A DNA stretch of 64,000 nucleotides from Alloyangia pacifica (GCF_900116195.1 NZ_FOZW01000003.1:248001-312000), one strand, 5' to 3'. Counted from the first letter of the stretch, positions 8,752 through 17,451 are shown. Numbers and translations: made by a program. Notes: generated by a model from the sequence alone, not told the origin.

Positions 8752-9497
8752 GTGCGCCGCTGCTCAGCCTGCGCGGCCTTGGGCACGACCACGGCGATGG
8801 CCCTGTCCTCACGGATCTGACCGTTGAGGTCGGTGCCGGGGAACGGCTCGTGATCCTCGGGCCGTCGGGCTGCGGCAAGACAACCCTGCTGCGGCTCATG
8901 GCGGGATTGCTGCCCATATGCGAGGGGCAGCTTTTGCTGGATGGACGCCCCCCCGTCGCCGGGCGCGGCGCGGCGCTGATCTTCCAGAACACCCGGCTGC
9001 TGCCGTGGCGCCGGGTGCGCGAGAACGTCGAGCTGGTGTTGGCGGGGCGGCCCAAGGCAGAGCGCCGCGAGCGTGCTGCCGATCTGCTGCAACGGCTGGG
9101 ACTGGGCGCGCGGCTGGAGGACTGGCCCGGCGCTCTTTCTGGGGGGCAGAAGCAGAGGCTGGCGCTGGCCCGGGCGCTGGCCATGGACGTGCCGCTGCTG
9201 CTGCTCGACGAGCCCTTCGCGAACCTCGACCCGCTGGCGCGGGAGCAGATGCAGGAAGAGCTGCTGAGGCAGACCGGCGTCGAGGGCCGGGCCTTCGTGC
9301 TGGTCACCCACTCGGTGGACGAGGCGCTCGCACTCGGAGATCGCATCCTGCTGATGCAACCCCGGCCCGGGCGCATCCTGCGCGAGGTAACCCCCGACCT
9401 TCCCGGCATCGGTATGGAACGGCGCCGCGCGCCGCGCTTCTACACGGCCCTTGCTGAGCTATCGGACGAGCTGCGAGAGGTGGCCCGCGAAGGCTAG
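8748..9497 (+). CDS. ABC transporter ATP-binding protein, SsuB/TauB family
   Basis: Predicted 249 aa. Walker A GPSGCGKTT is at about residues 38-46, signature LSGGQKQR at about 130-137 and Walker B LLLLDEPFANLDP at about 150-162, followed by VLVTHSVDEALALGDRI. These are hallmarks of the nitrate/sulfonate/taurine ATPases. Its start overlaps the binding-protein stop by 4 bp. A strong hairpin terminator follows at 9538. Confidence 0.92.
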   Translation: MSAPLLSLRGLGHDHGDGPVLTDLTVEVGAGERLVILGPSGCGKTTLLRLMAGLLPICEGQLLLDGRPPVAGRGAALIFQNTRLLPWRRVRENVELVLAGRPKAERRERAADLLQRLGLGARLEDWPGALSGGQKQRLALARALAMDVPLLLLDEPFANLDPLAREQMQEELLRQTGVEGRAFVLVTHSVDEALALGDRILLMQPRPGRILREVTPDLPGIGMERRRAPRFYTALAELSDELREVAREG

Positions 9498-9537
9498 GTC
9501 CGGGCCCGCGGTCCCCGCTGTACCTGCACAGAAAAAA

Positions 9538-9557
9538 GGGCACGCCGCAGCGTGCCC
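9538..9557. terminator. Bidirectional rho-independent terminator
   Basis: Stem GGGCACGC / GCGTGCCC with a 4-nt loop is flanked by six A on the left and five T on the right. It therefore works for the plus-strand SsuABC-type operon and for the convergent glucose dehydrogenase gene ending at 9610. Confidence 0.85.
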
Positions 9558-9609
9558 TTTTTCATTTTACGATGTCCCCGGGGACCTGGGCCCCCGGAGC
9601 GCTGCGTGA

Positions 9610-12054
9610 TCAGTTCGGCAGCTTATAGGCGATGACCGAGTCGCCCATCGTGGTGCCGAGCGTGCCGTGACCGCCCGCTGCGATGACGATGTACTGGGCA
9701 CCATCCTCACCGCGGTAGGTCATCGGAGTGGCCTGGCCACCGGCGGGCAGCGGCATTTTCCACAGCGTCTCGCCGGTCTTCATGTCGAAGGCACGGATCG
9801 CGTCGTCGAGCGTCGCGCCGAGGAAGGCCAGACCGCCTGCGGTGGTCAGCGAACCGCCATGGGCCAGCATGCCCATCTCGAGCGCGAACGGGAACTTCAC
9901 CCCGAGGAACTTCTGACCCTTGACGGAACCGTTGCGCCATTTCCAGGCGGTTTCCCCATTGGTCAGATCGACGCCCACGCGGGAGCCCCACGGCGGCGCG
10001 TTGCACGGCACCTGAAGCGCCGAGAACAACTTCTTGATCTGCACGGCATAGCGACCGCCCAGGTTCTCGTTGCCCGGATTGCTTTCGCCAGCAGGCGCGT
10101 CGCTGTTGAAGACCGACGCGTTCAGATCGTCGCCTTCACGCTCGAACAGCTTGTAGTGGTGGCTGATCCATTGCGGGGTGGCGATCATCCAGTGGTTGAC
10201 CGGATCGACCGCGACCGAGCCCCAGTTGAACACGCCGATATTTCCCGGGAAGACCAGCGAACCGGCGGTGCCGACTTCGGGCGGGGTCCAGGGATTGCCG
10301 TCGTAGCGCGCTTCGCGATAGGCTAGGCGGCACTGGATCTGGTCGAAGGGGGTGGTGCCCCACATGTCGGCCTCGGTCAGCGGCGCGGCGGTGAAGTTCA
10401 GCGCCGAAACCGGCTGCGTCGGCGACAGCTGCTCACCCGGAATATTGGTCTCGGTCGACACCGGGACTTCCGTGACCGGCATGATCGGCTCGCCGGTGCG
10501 GCGGTCGAGCACGAAAATGTTGCCGATCTTGGTGGGCAGCAGCAGAGCGGGCACATCCTCGCCGTCATGCGGCAGGTTCATCAGCACCGGCTGCGAGGGG
10601 TTGTCGCGGTCCCACAGGTCGTGATGGGTGGTCTGGAAGTGCCACTTCATCTCGCCGGTCTTGATGTCCAGCGCGACGAGGCTGTCGTTCATCATCTCGT
10701 CGATTTCGTCACGGCGCAAGCCGACCTGGTCGGGCGACATGTTGCCGAACGGCACATAGACAAGACCCAGCGATTCATCCGCCGAGAACTGCGCCCATGC
10801 GACGGCCGAGTTGGGCTCGTAGAACTCGCCTTCGGCCAGCGGCGCGGTATCGCCGTAGGGATTGCCGGAATCGAATTTCCAGACAAGTTCCCCGGTGCGC
10901 ACGTCATAGGCACGCACAACGCCCGAGGGGTTGTCGTTGTAGTAGTTGTCGGCGATCGAACCGCCGAGAATGACGAGGTTGCCCGCAACCAGCGGCGCGG
11001 CCGTCTGCATCAGTGCGGTCCGCTGCAGGTTCGGCTGCTTGTCGGTCAGGTCGACGAAGCCGTCCTCACCGAAGGTTTCGCAGAGCGCGCCGGTATCGGC
11101 GTTCATCACAAAAAGACGATTGTCGACCGAGGTGGCCACGACACGACGCGGGCATTCGGCGACGGCGGCCTCGATGGCGGCAGAGCGGTCCGGATCATTG
11201 TCGGTCGGCGCTTGCGTCGCGGTCACGTCACTGTAGCCCACGCCGCGGCACATCTGGTGCTGGTACTGCGGGTCTCGCTGCATCTGCGGGTCGAAGGACC
11301 AGACCAGCTCGCCGGTTTCCGGATCCAGCGCCTGCACGATGTTGTGCGGGGTGCAGAAGTAAAGAAGGCCGTTCACCTTGAGCGGCGTCGCTTCGAAGGT
11401 GTACTCGCCGGAATCCTCTGCGGCGACACGCAGGTCGCCGGTGTGGTGTTCCCATGCGACTTCGAGATCCGCGACGTTCGAGGTGTTGATGTCCGACAGG
11501 GACGAATAGCGCTGGCCGAGGTTGGTGCCGCCATAGGCCACCCAGTCGTCGGCAGGGTAGGCAACACCGCTGGGATCGACATCGGGGTCGCCCGCTTCCG
11601 CGACCTGCTCAAGATCACCCTTGATCACGATGGGGTCCACGAACCAGGAGACCACGCCAAGGACGATGATCACGGCAAGCGTGGCGCGCAGGGCGAAGGG
11701 GCCGCTCTTGGCCGAGGGCCGCCAGGTCTTTTCCGGGCGGTCGATCAGCCCGTTCACCACGAAGGGAAGCGCGAGAAGCACGCCGAGGAAGGCGATCAGA
11801 GCGCCCCGCGGGATCCACTGCCACTTGTCAAAGCCGACCTCGAACAGCGTCCAGACGAAGGACGCGGCGAGGGTGAGCGCATAAATCCACAGACCGTTCT
11901 GACGTCTGCGAAGCAGTTGGATACCGGAGGCAAGCAGGCCGAGAGCCATGAGTACGTAGAAGGGGCTGCCGCCGGCGAGCGCGAGACGGCCGCCGTAGAA
12001 AAGCAGTGACAGCCCGAGGAGCGCCGCAATGGCGCCGCCTGTTCTTGCTAACAC
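9610..12054 (-). CDS. gcd: Membrane-bound PQQ-dependent glucose dehydrogenase
   Basis: Predicted 814 aa (E. coli Gcd is 796). The N-terminal 140 residues contain about five membrane helices; the remainder is an eight-bladed PQQ beta-propeller with repeated W-blade motifs and the active-site segment TTHHDLWDRDNPSQP, which carries the catalytic-region Asp. It oxidises glucose and other aldoses to lactones in the periplasm and passes electrons to ubiquinone. The start is taken as GTG at 12052-12054 because an excellent AAAGGA site lies 8 bp upstream; an ATG ten codons earlier (12084) has no such site. No pqq biosynthesis genes are in the window. Confidence 0.95.
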   Translation of the reverse strand: MLARTGGAIAALLGLSLLFYGGRLALAGGSPFYVLMALGLLASGIQLLRRRQNGLWIYALTLAASFVWTLFEVGFDKWQWIPRGALIAFLGVLLALPFVVNGLIDRPEKTWRPSAKSGPFALRATLAVIIVLGVVSWFVDPIVIKGDLEQVAEAGDPDVDPSGVAYPADDWVAYGGTNLGQRYSSLSDINTSNVADLEVAWEHHTGDLRVAAEDSGEYTFEATPLKVNGLLYFCTPHNIVQALDPETGELVWSFDPQMQRDPQYQHQMCRGVGYSDVTATQAPTDNDPDRSAAIEAAVAECPRRVVATSVDNRLFVMNADTGALCETFGEDGFVDLTDKQPNLQRTALMQTAAPLVAGNLVILGGSIADNYYNDNPSGVVRAYDVRTGELVWKFDSGNPYGDTAPLAEGEFYEPNSAVAWAQFSADESLGLVYVPFGNMSPDQVGLRRDEIDEMMNDSLVALDIKTGEMKWHFQTTHHDLWDRDNPSQPVLMNLPHDGEDVPALLLPTKIGNIFVLDRRTGEPIMPVTEVPVSTETNIPGEQLSPTQPVSALNFTAAPLTEADMWGTTPFDQIQCRLAYREARYDGNPWTPPEVGTAGSLVFPGNIGVFNWGSVAVDPVNHWMIATPQWISHHYKLFEREGDDLNASVFNSDAPAGESNPGNENLGGRYAVQIKKLFSALQVPCNAPPWGSRVGVDLTNGETAWKWRNGSVKGQKFLGVKFPFALEMGMLAHGGSLTTAGGLAFLGATLDDAIRAFDMKTGETLWKMPLPAGGQATPMTYRGEDGAQYIVIAAGGHGTLGTTMGDSVIAYKLPN

Positions 12055-12637
12055 GATAAAATCCTTTGGTTGCAGGGGGCACAAACTGCGCCCATTTGTC
12101 GCCCTCCCTAAGGCGATGCCTATAGGAGCGAATTTGTGAAGTTAAGAGAGCCGCAGTCACTGTTTGGTTAGCGTAAGTGCGCCATCGCACAGGTTTATGT
12201 GCGCGCGGACAGCCACGCCCGCCATAGGGTTTTTGCCAACGATGCGAGGCGTTGTTGCACGACCCCGGCCTGAGGCGTGACTGCCCCTTTCCCCGCTGAC
12301 GTCAGGCCACGCGGACGATCTCGGCGGTGCCGAGGGCGTTGAAGCGGTTCATGAGGGCGATGCGGATTTGAACTTCGGCGATTTGGCGGTCTGGGTCTCT
12401 TGCAGCGCTCCGTTCGCCGAAAGCTTTGAAGCCCCGCATTTTCGCCTCGATGCGACTTCGGATAGGGTAGCCCGTCCAGCGCTTCCAGCACGCCCTGCCG
12501 TAGTGACGCGTGGCGGGCAGGGTCTCGTTTCGGACTTTGGCCGCCGGACCGTCGTCCTTCCAGGGCCTGCCGTTCTTGCGGATCGGAATGATCGGGACGG
12601 CATCGCGTTCGAGGACGGCGGTGTGACAGCGGCGGGG

Positions 12638-12698
12638 TGAAGGGCGTCCCGGAATTGATCCAGTGGATCAATTCAGCCCTGAACGGGCGGAGCCCCGG
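12638..12698. repeat. Palindromic insertion element 2 inside the transposase (about 61 bp)
   Basis: This is extra sequence between the codons for GAYD and RRCHTA of the transposase (exact edges ambiguous by a few bases). It centres on a perfect hairpin, GAATTGATCC-AGT-GGATCAATTC (12652-12674), flanked by GGGCG/GCCC-type outer complementarity. It looks like a mobile palindromic element rather than random sequence. Confidence 0.6.
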
Positions 12699-13112
12699 AT
12701 CGTAAGCGCCATCAGCCGTCACCGTGCCGATTGGTTCGTCCTGAGGCACCTGATCGAGCAGCTCGGGCAGGACCGGACTGTCCCCGTCCCGGCTCGGCGT
12801 AAACTCCACGGCCCGAATGTCTGACGTGGCGGGGTCCATGGCGAGATGAACCTTTCGCCACTGGCGGCGGCCCTGCACGCCGTGCTTGCGGGCCTGCCAT
12901 TCACCATCGCCGAGAAACTTGATGCCGGTGCTGTCCACGAGCAGGTTGAGCGGGCCATCGGCGCGGCGATAGGGGGTCTGCACCGCCAGGGTTTTCTGCC
13001 GGCGGCAGAGCGTAGATGCGTCCCGAACGGGCCAGTCGAGCCCTGCTTGCTGCAAGAGCCCGGCGACCATCCCTGCGGTCTGTCGCAGGGGGAGCCTGAA
13101 CAGAACCTTGAT

Positions 13113-13153
13113 CCCCTTTCGGGACCTTGTTTCACAAGGCCCTGACGGGCAGT
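13113..13153. repeat. Palindromic insertion element 1 inside the transposase (41 bp)
   Basis: This extra 41 bp splits the conserved stretch FCLS/IKVLF of the transposase. It contains a stem CCTTGT-TTC-ACAAGG extended by GGG/CCC with one bulged A. Like the second insertion it is a hairpin-forming unit not divisible by three. Confidence 0.6.
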
Positions 13154-13325
13154 GGACAAGCAGAACTGGATCGCCGCATCGGAGAAAACCGGTGGCCTGC
13201 CGGCGCGACCGTCGTGCGGCGCGAGCCACGTCATGTCATTGTCGAACCAGATCAGCATCTCACCGCGCTTGCGCAGCGCGGCATTGTAGGCGGACCAGTT
13301 CGTGGTGCGGTAGCGGGTTGGCGTC

Positions 13326-13355
13326 GGCTTCGGCTTCGGCTTCGGCTTCGGCTTC
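13326..13355. repeat. Five tandem copies of GGCTTC at the transposase N-terminus
   Basis: Five perfect 6-bp units encode a Lys-Pro run (PKPKPKPKPKP) just after the start codon on the minus strand. Related transposases carry one or two such units, so this copy looks expanded, presumably by replication slippage. Confidence 0.75.
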
Positions 13356-13664
13356 GGCATGACGCCCTACTAACTTGCTGGATTCCAGCTGTGAATCCTC
13401 ACCGGCGCAGGTTTTGCAACAACGCCGGTCAGGTCATTAATGTTAGCCGAAATCGCCAGAATGTTGAGAAACTGGTGGCCGTCTCGATCACCTGCGCCTA
13501 TCCACGCCCAGCCACCCGGATATTCTGTATCGATTTAGTCAGGTATTGAGCATCCCTTGCGTTCGTGACACATAGGGGAAGAATGGAGTCACATCTCCCC
13601 GCGCATGCCAGCCTCCGGTGACCCGAGGGCAAGCCTTTCTAGCAAAAGTCAGGAGACCCTTGTT

Positions 13665-14090
13665 TTGCGTATTCTCCGCATGACCCTGCCGATTCTCGCG
13701 TTGCTGCCGCTGCCGGTCGCCGCCCAGGACACGGGTGCCGCCGGCACCCTCTCTCTGGAACTCAACACCACCAAGAGCGTCGAGTCGGGATGCCAGTTGA
13801 GCTTCCTCATCCAAAACGGCCATGACACCGACATCGACGCGGCGGTCTATGAGACCGTGCTGCTCGACACCGAGGGGCAGGTCGACCGGCTGACCCTCTT
13901 CGATTTCGGCGCCCTGCCCGCAGGCAGGCCGCGCGTGCGGCAATTCGTGGTGCCCGGCACCGGCTGCGACGGGCTCGGACAGATTCTCATCAATGGCGCC
14001 AACCGCTGCGAGGCGGGCGGCGCGGAGTCGGACCTCTGCACCAAGGGGCTCGAACTGAAATCGCGCAGCGACGTGGAGGTGATCGGATGA
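13665..14090 (+). CDS. Small secreted protein of the TonB/ExbBD operon, function unknown
   Basis: Predicted 141 aa from a TTG start at 13665, with AGGAG nine bases upstream; ATG 13680 is an alternative. The N-terminus (LRILRMTLPILALLPLPVAAQ) is a signal peptide with cleavage after VAA or VAAQ. The mature part has four Cys (GCQLSF, GTGCDG, NRCEAG, DLCTKG), likely forming two disulfides in the periplasm. Its stop overlaps the exbB start by 4 bp, so it is translated with the energy-transduction proteins and probably assists the TonB complex. No known family was recognised. Confidence 0.75.
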   Translation: MRILRMTLPILALLPLPVAAQDTGAAGTLSLELNTTKSVESGCQLSFLIQNGHDTDIDAAVYETVLLDTEGQVDRLTLFDFGALPAGRPRVRQFVVPGTGCDGLGQILINGANRCEAGGAESDLCTKGLELKSRSDVEVIG

Positions 14091-14740
14091 TCGACATGAT
14101 CCTGGACGGCATCCGCCGCATCGCGGACCTCGGCGGACCGGTGGTTCTGCTGCTGGTCGCCATCTCGCTGCTGACGCTGGCGGTGGTGCTCTACAAGCTC
14201 TGGCAATTCGCCGCCTCTGGCGTCGGCCGCCACGCCGCGCTGCGCGAAGCGGTGAAGGCCTGGGACCGCGGCGACCGCACCGCTGCGCGCGAGGCGCTGA
14301 ACCGCTCGCGCTCCTACCTTCGCCCGGTGATCGACATGGCCATGTCGGGCCAGACCGACCCGGCGCGGCTCGAGGCCGAGGCCGAGACACGCTTTGCCCG
14401 GCTCGAGAAGGGCTTTCGGCTGCTCGACTCCGTGGCGCAGTTGGCCCCGCTGCTGGGCCTTTTCGGGACGGTTCTCGGCATGATCTCGGCCTTCCAGTCG
14501 CTGCAGGACGCCGGCAGCCAGGTCGATCCGTCGATCCTCGCGGGTGGCATCTGGGTAGCATTGCTGACCACCGCCGTCGGCCTCGTGGTCGCCATGCCCA
14601 CCGCCGTCATCCTAAGCTGGTTCGAGGCGCGCATGGAATCCGAGCGGGTTCTGGCCGAGCGTGCGGTGCACACCATCCTGTCGCCGACCGGCACCGGTTC
14701 GGAGGCCCTGCAGGCCGAGGGTGCCGCGCGCCATGCGTAA
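14087..14740 (+). CDS. exbB: Biopolymer transport protein ExbB (MotA/TolQ/ExbB family)
   Basis: Predicted 217 aa with three membrane segments: VVLLLVAISLLTLAVVLYKL (about residues 19-38), SVAQLAPLLGLFGTVLGMI (about 114-132) and ILAGGIWVALLTTAVGLVVAMPTA. The GLFGTVLGMI and TTAVGLVVAMP motifs line the proton channel in this family. It forms the inner-membrane motor that energises TonB with the two ExbD proteins encoded next. Overlaps: 4 bp with the upstream secreted protein gene and 8 bp with exbD. Confidence 0.93.
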   Translation: MIDMILDGIRRIADLGGPVVLLLVAISLLTLAVVLYKLWQFAASGVGRHAALREAVKAWDRGDRTAAREALNRSRSYLRPVIDMAMSGQTDPARLEAEAETRFARLEKGFRLLDSVAQLAPLLGLFGTVLGMISAFQSLQDAGSQVDPSILAGGIWVALLTTAVGLVVAMPTAVILSWFEARMESERVLAERAVHTILSPTGTGSEALQAEGAARHA

Positions 14741-15125
14741 GACCCGCCGGCGGCGGAAGCTGTCGATGACCTCGCTCATCGACGTGATCTTCCTGCTGCT
14801 GCTTTTCTTCATGCTGACCTCGACCTTCACCCGTTTCGCCGAGGTGGAACTGGCAGCCGCAGGCTCCGGGGCCGCGGCCTCGGATGCCAGGCCCCTGTTC
14901 CTGCAGCTCGCGCCCGAGTCGCTCCGACTCAATGGCGCCGAGATGACCCTCGAGGAACTGCCGGCCAAATTGGCGGAGACCCGGGGCGATACAGAGGCGG
15001 AGGCCGCGCCGCAGCCGCTCATCGTGGCGCTGCGCGGTGAGGTCTCCTCGCAACGGCTGACGGATCTGCTGGTCGCCCTGCGCGGCGTCAGCGGCTTCCG
15101 CGCCACGGTTCTGGGAGCATCGTGA
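14733..15125 (+). CDS. exbD: Biopolymer transport protein ExbD, first copy
   Basis: Predicted 130 aa. The single N-terminal membrane helix contains the essential proton-carrying Asp (SMTSLIDVIFLLLLFFMLTSTF, Asp about residue 17), followed by a periplasmic domain. The start ATG 14733 lies inside the end of exbB; a longer frame beginning at 14661 is only overlap with exbB. It pairs with ExbB and a second, different ExbD encoded immediately downstream. Confidence 0.92.
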   Translation: MRKTRRRRKLSMTSLIDVIFLLLLFFMLTSTFTRFAEVELAAAGSGAAASDARPLFLQLAPESLRLNGAEMTLEELPAKLAETRGDTEAEAAPQPLIVALRGEVSSQRLTDLLVALRGVSGFRATVLGAS

Positions 15126-15511
15126 TGCGCCGCAGGAAACAGAAAACCGAACGCGAACCGACGATCGCGCTGATCAACATCGTCTTTCTGATGCTCGTCT
15201 TCTTCCTCGTCGCCGGCACCGTCGCCCGGCCGCTCGATCCGGCGCTGAACCTTGTGCACACCGCCGATCTCGAGGGCGCGGCCCCAGCCGATGCGCTGGT
15301 GATCAATGCCGATGGCTCCATGTCCGTGCGGGGCGAAGCGATCGATGCGCCGGAAGCCTTTCTCGAGGCGCTTGGCGCCGAGGCAATGACCCTCGCCCGC
15401 ATCGTGCCCGACCGCGACCTGCCCGCCGCGAAGCTGGTGGAGATCGGCCGTGCCCTGCGCGCCGCGGGAGCCGAGAAGGTGATGATCGTCACCGAAAGGG
15501 GGCTCGAATGA
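15125..15511 (+). CDS. exbD: Biopolymer transport protein ExbD, second copy
   Basis: Predicted 128 aa. The single helix TIALINIVFLMLVFFLVAGTV has Asn where ExbD normally has the proton-carrying Asp (LINIVF against LIDVIF in the first copy). It therefore probably acts in a heteromeric stator or as a structural partner. A GTG three bases upstream is an alternative start; ATG 15125 has better spacing (7 bp) from GGGAG. Stop overlaps tonB by 4 bp. Confidence 0.88.
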   Translation: MRRRKQKTEREPTIALINIVFLMLVFFLVAGTVARPLDPALNLVHTADLEGAAPADALVINADGSMSVRGEAIDAPEAFLEALGAEAMTLARIVPDRDLPAAKLVEIGRALRAAGAEKVMIVTERGLE

Positions 15512-16572
15512 TCGCATCCTCTCGCAAGGTGAAGCTCGCCGCGGCGGTGCTGGCGATCACTGCCCATGGCGGCGCACTGCTGGCGGTGATGCCGCCGATG
15601 GAGCAGGCCGAGATGGAGGGCATGTCGGGTGGCAGCGACCTCGCGCTCGGCACAGATTTTGCCGACATGGCCGTGGGTACGATCAGCGCCGACCCGGTGG
15701 AAGACACCGCCGAGACGGTGCAGCCCGATCAGCCGGAACAGGTGCAGCCCGAGACCGTGCAACCGGCGCAGACGGTGGCGCCTCAGCCGGTAACCCCGAC
15801 CGAGGCCGAGCCGATCGACCAGCAGGTCGCCGCGCTGCCAGTGGTCCCGCCGCTGGAGGCGGAGGCGGTTCTGCCGGTCGTCCCGATGGAACCTACCGAG
15901 CCCGAGGAGCAACCGGAGGTTCTCGAGGCACAGCCGCCGCAGACGGTCGAATCCGCCGAGCCGGAGGTTGCGGAGCCCGTGCAGCCTGAGCCCGAGACGC
16001 TCACCGCCGAGGCCCCCGAGCAAGAACCGCTGGAGGCCGAAGAGCAGGAGCCGGAGGAAGTCACCGAAACCGCCCCCGAGCAGTCGCAGCGGCCAAAGCT
16101 GCGCGATCCCGAGATCGCCAAGCGCCCGCCGGAGCCGGCCCCTGCGCCGCAGCCGCAGCGTGAGCCGGAACCGACCCCCGAGCCGCGCCAACAGGCCGCC
16201 CGCCCGCAGGGCAACGCCGAGCAGAATGCCACCGCAGGGGCCGCCACGGGCCGTGCTGGGGGCAGCTCGGCCACGTCAGGCAGCGGCGGACAGGCGCGCG
16301 AGGCGGGCAATGCCGCCGCCAGCAACTATCCCGGCCAGGTAATGCGCAAGCTGTCGCGTGTGCCACGGCCACGGGTGAACGCGCGTGGTGCGGCGGTCAT
16401 CGCCTTCCGCGTGTCGGGCAGTGGCGGGCTGGCAGGAGTCTCGGTGGCGCGCAGTTCCGGCTCGGCCGCGCTGGACCAGGCGGCCTTGCGGGTGGTGCGC
16501 AGCGCTTCTCCCTTCCCTGCGCCGCCGTCGGGCGCGCAGACCAGCTTCACGGTGCAGATCAAGGGCCGCTGA
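15508..16572 (+). CDS. tonB: TonB family energy transducer
   Basis: Predicted 354 aa. There is a short cytoplasmic N-terminus and one membrane anchor (LAAAVLAITAHGGALLAVM, about residues 9-27). A long Pro/Glu/Val/Gln-rich periplasm-spanning region follows (about 70-235, rich in EP, QPE and PEP repeats), then a Gly/Ser linker, and a C-terminal TonB domain (about 275-354: YPGQVMRKLSRVPRPR to TSFTVQIKGR). It couples the ExbBD motor to outer-membrane receptors. No TonB-dependent receptor gene is adjacent, so the target must be encoded elsewhere. Confidence 0.92.
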   Translation: MIASSRKVKLAAAVLAITAHGGALLAVMPPMEQAEMEGMSGGSDLALGTDFADMAVGTISADPVEDTAETVQPDQPEQVQPETVQPAQTVAPQPVTPTEAEPIDQQVAALPVVPPLEAEAVLPVVPMEPTEPEEQPEVLEAQPPQTVESAEPEVAEPVQPEPETLTAEAPEQEPLEAEEQEPEEVTETAPEQSQRPKLRDPEIAKRPPEPAPAPQPQREPEPTPEPRQQAARPQGNAEQNATAGAATGRAGGSSATSGSGGQAREAGNAAASNYPGQVMRKLSRVPRPRVNARGAAVIAFRVSGSGGLAGVSVARSSGSAALDQAALRVVRSASPFPAPPSGAQTSFTVQIKGR

Positions 16573-16608
16573 GGCACAGCACACCGCAAATGGCGGCGGC
16601 GCGCGGGG

Positions 16609-17367
16609 CTAGAGGTCCAGCGCGCCGCGCGCCATGGCGATCGCGACCGCCTGCGGCACGCTGTCCACGCGCAGCTTCCGACAGGCGCGCCACAGCACGG
16701 AACTCGCGTCCTCCTGCGGGACCACCAGCCGTTCGGCGATCTGATCCGGAGCCATGCCCACGCCGCAGTAGCTCAGCGCCGCTCGCTCCTCGGACGTGAG
16801 CGTCGGCCAGGCCAGTCCGAAGAAGCGGTCCTCGGCGTCCCCTAAGCCCGGCGGACGGATCGCCTGGGAAATCATCGCAGAGATCGCGGAATACGCTCGC
16901 AGCGTTCCGGGCCCGAACAGCGACGCAGGGTCTTGCTCGCAGATCAGCACCACCACCTGCTCGGTCGCTCCCTGGCGATAGAGATGGCTCACCACGTGGC
17001 GATAGTTGTGGGCAAGTCCGAGACTCCGCAGTTGCCTCAGCCGGGGCTCATCCTGGCCCGGAAACTGATCTTCCACCGAAACATGCCTGGTGACCTTGCC
17101 AGTAACGGCGGCGGCGCGAAACGGATCAACCCGATAGAGCGCGGCCTCCTCGTACTCCCGCAACCAGGACCGTGCCATGCTGCTGCGCGCCCAGACAAAT
17201 TCGCGCGAGTCCCGCATCACCGCCCCCGCGTTCAGGGCCTGCGCACCGATGGTCCGGCAAATCTCCGCTGCGGAGTACCATGCCTGCTCGGGGGTTCGGG
17301 CCGAGGCCAGTCGGTCGGCCGTGTCGATCATCAGGTTCGCGTAGCGCGTGGCCCCCAGCATTCCCAA
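16609..17367 (-). CDS. LuxR-type solo regulator, copy 1
   Basis: Predicted 252 aa with an N-terminal autoinducer-binding-like domain (about residues 8-170; W..Y....YRVDPF motif kept) and a C-terminal LuxR helix-turn-helix (about 185-250: LTSEERAALSYCGVGMAPDQ, then IAERL). It is a tandem paralog of the gene at 17581-18330 with about the same start motif (TRYA) and same C-terminal ending (AMARGALDL). No luxI-type synthase is in the window, so it is a solo regulator that may sense a foreign or non-AHL signal. A 15-bp dyad lies 54 bp upstream of its start. Confidence 0.82.
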   Translation of the reverse strand: MGMLGATRYANLMIDTADRLASARTPEQAWYSAAEICRTIGAQALNAGAVMRDSREFVWARSSMARSWLREYEEAALYRVDPFRAAAVTGKVTRHVSVEDQFPGQDEPRLRQLRSLGLAHNYRHVVSHLYRQGATEQVVVLICEQDPASLFGPGTLRAYSAISAMISQAIRPPGLGDAEDRFFGLAWPTLTSEERAALSYCGVGMAPDQIAERLVVPQEDASSVLWRACRKLRVDSVPQAVAIAMARGALDL

Positions 17368-17420
17368 ACTCCCACCCTGCGAACTCGGACAGGAGGACCA
17401 AGGGCCGACACCTGTCTTTT

Positions 17421-17451
17421 GCCTTTTGTTAACCTAAGGTCAACGAAAGGC
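17421..17451. promoter_or_regulatory. Lux-box-like dyad upstream of LuxR copy 1
   Basis: Fifteen-base arms, GCCTTTTGTTAACCT and AGGTCAACGAAAGGC, flank a central A, with two mismatched pairs. The core GTTAACCT/AGGTCAAC resembles the dimension of a LuxR operator. Position upstream of the regulator at 17367 suggests autoregulation. Confidence 0.45.

Larger units (their letters stand above)
12302..13360 (-). pseudogene. IS5-family transposase broken by two short insertions
   Basis: The reading frame begins at ATG 13360 (MPKPKPKPKPKPTPTRYRTT), continues to AAIQFCLS, then is interrupted by a 41-bp insertion that shifts frame. The middle part (IKVLFRLPLRQTAGM to TADGAYD, with VDSTGIKFLGDGEW) is in a second frame. 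A second insertion of about 61 bp returns it to the original frame (IPIRKNGRPWKDD to MNRFNALGTAEIVRVA, stop 12302-12304). 41+61=102, exactly 34 codons, so both ends share one frame. All three blocks look like intact IS903-type transposase sequence, including the DDE-region residues, so decay is recent apart from the insertions. Confidence 0.8.
12248..13426 (-). mobile_element. IS5-family insertion sequence (IS903-like), inactivated
   Basis: The element is bounded by 12-bp perfect inverted repeats, GGCGTTGTTGCA at 12248-12259 and its complement at 13415-13426, with weaker similarity continuing inward. Its transposase is on the minus strand and broken. No direct repeat of flanking target sequence is evident (GATGCGA on the left, GGTCAGG on the right), so the insertion is old or a flank was rearranged. 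It lies between the promoter side of the glucose dehydrogenase gene and the TonB cluster. Confidence 0.8.

Noticed and set aside
10567-12009. Long plus-strand open frame (480 codons) opposite glucose dehydrogenase
   Set aside because: It is antisense to a well-supported PQQ dehydrogenase, has no domain, and arises from GC-rich codon bias on the other strand.
12195-13229. Single intact 344-aa transposase
   Set aside because: Translation runs through both insertions into frames without transposase motifs at both ends; the true transposase needs three segments in two frames.
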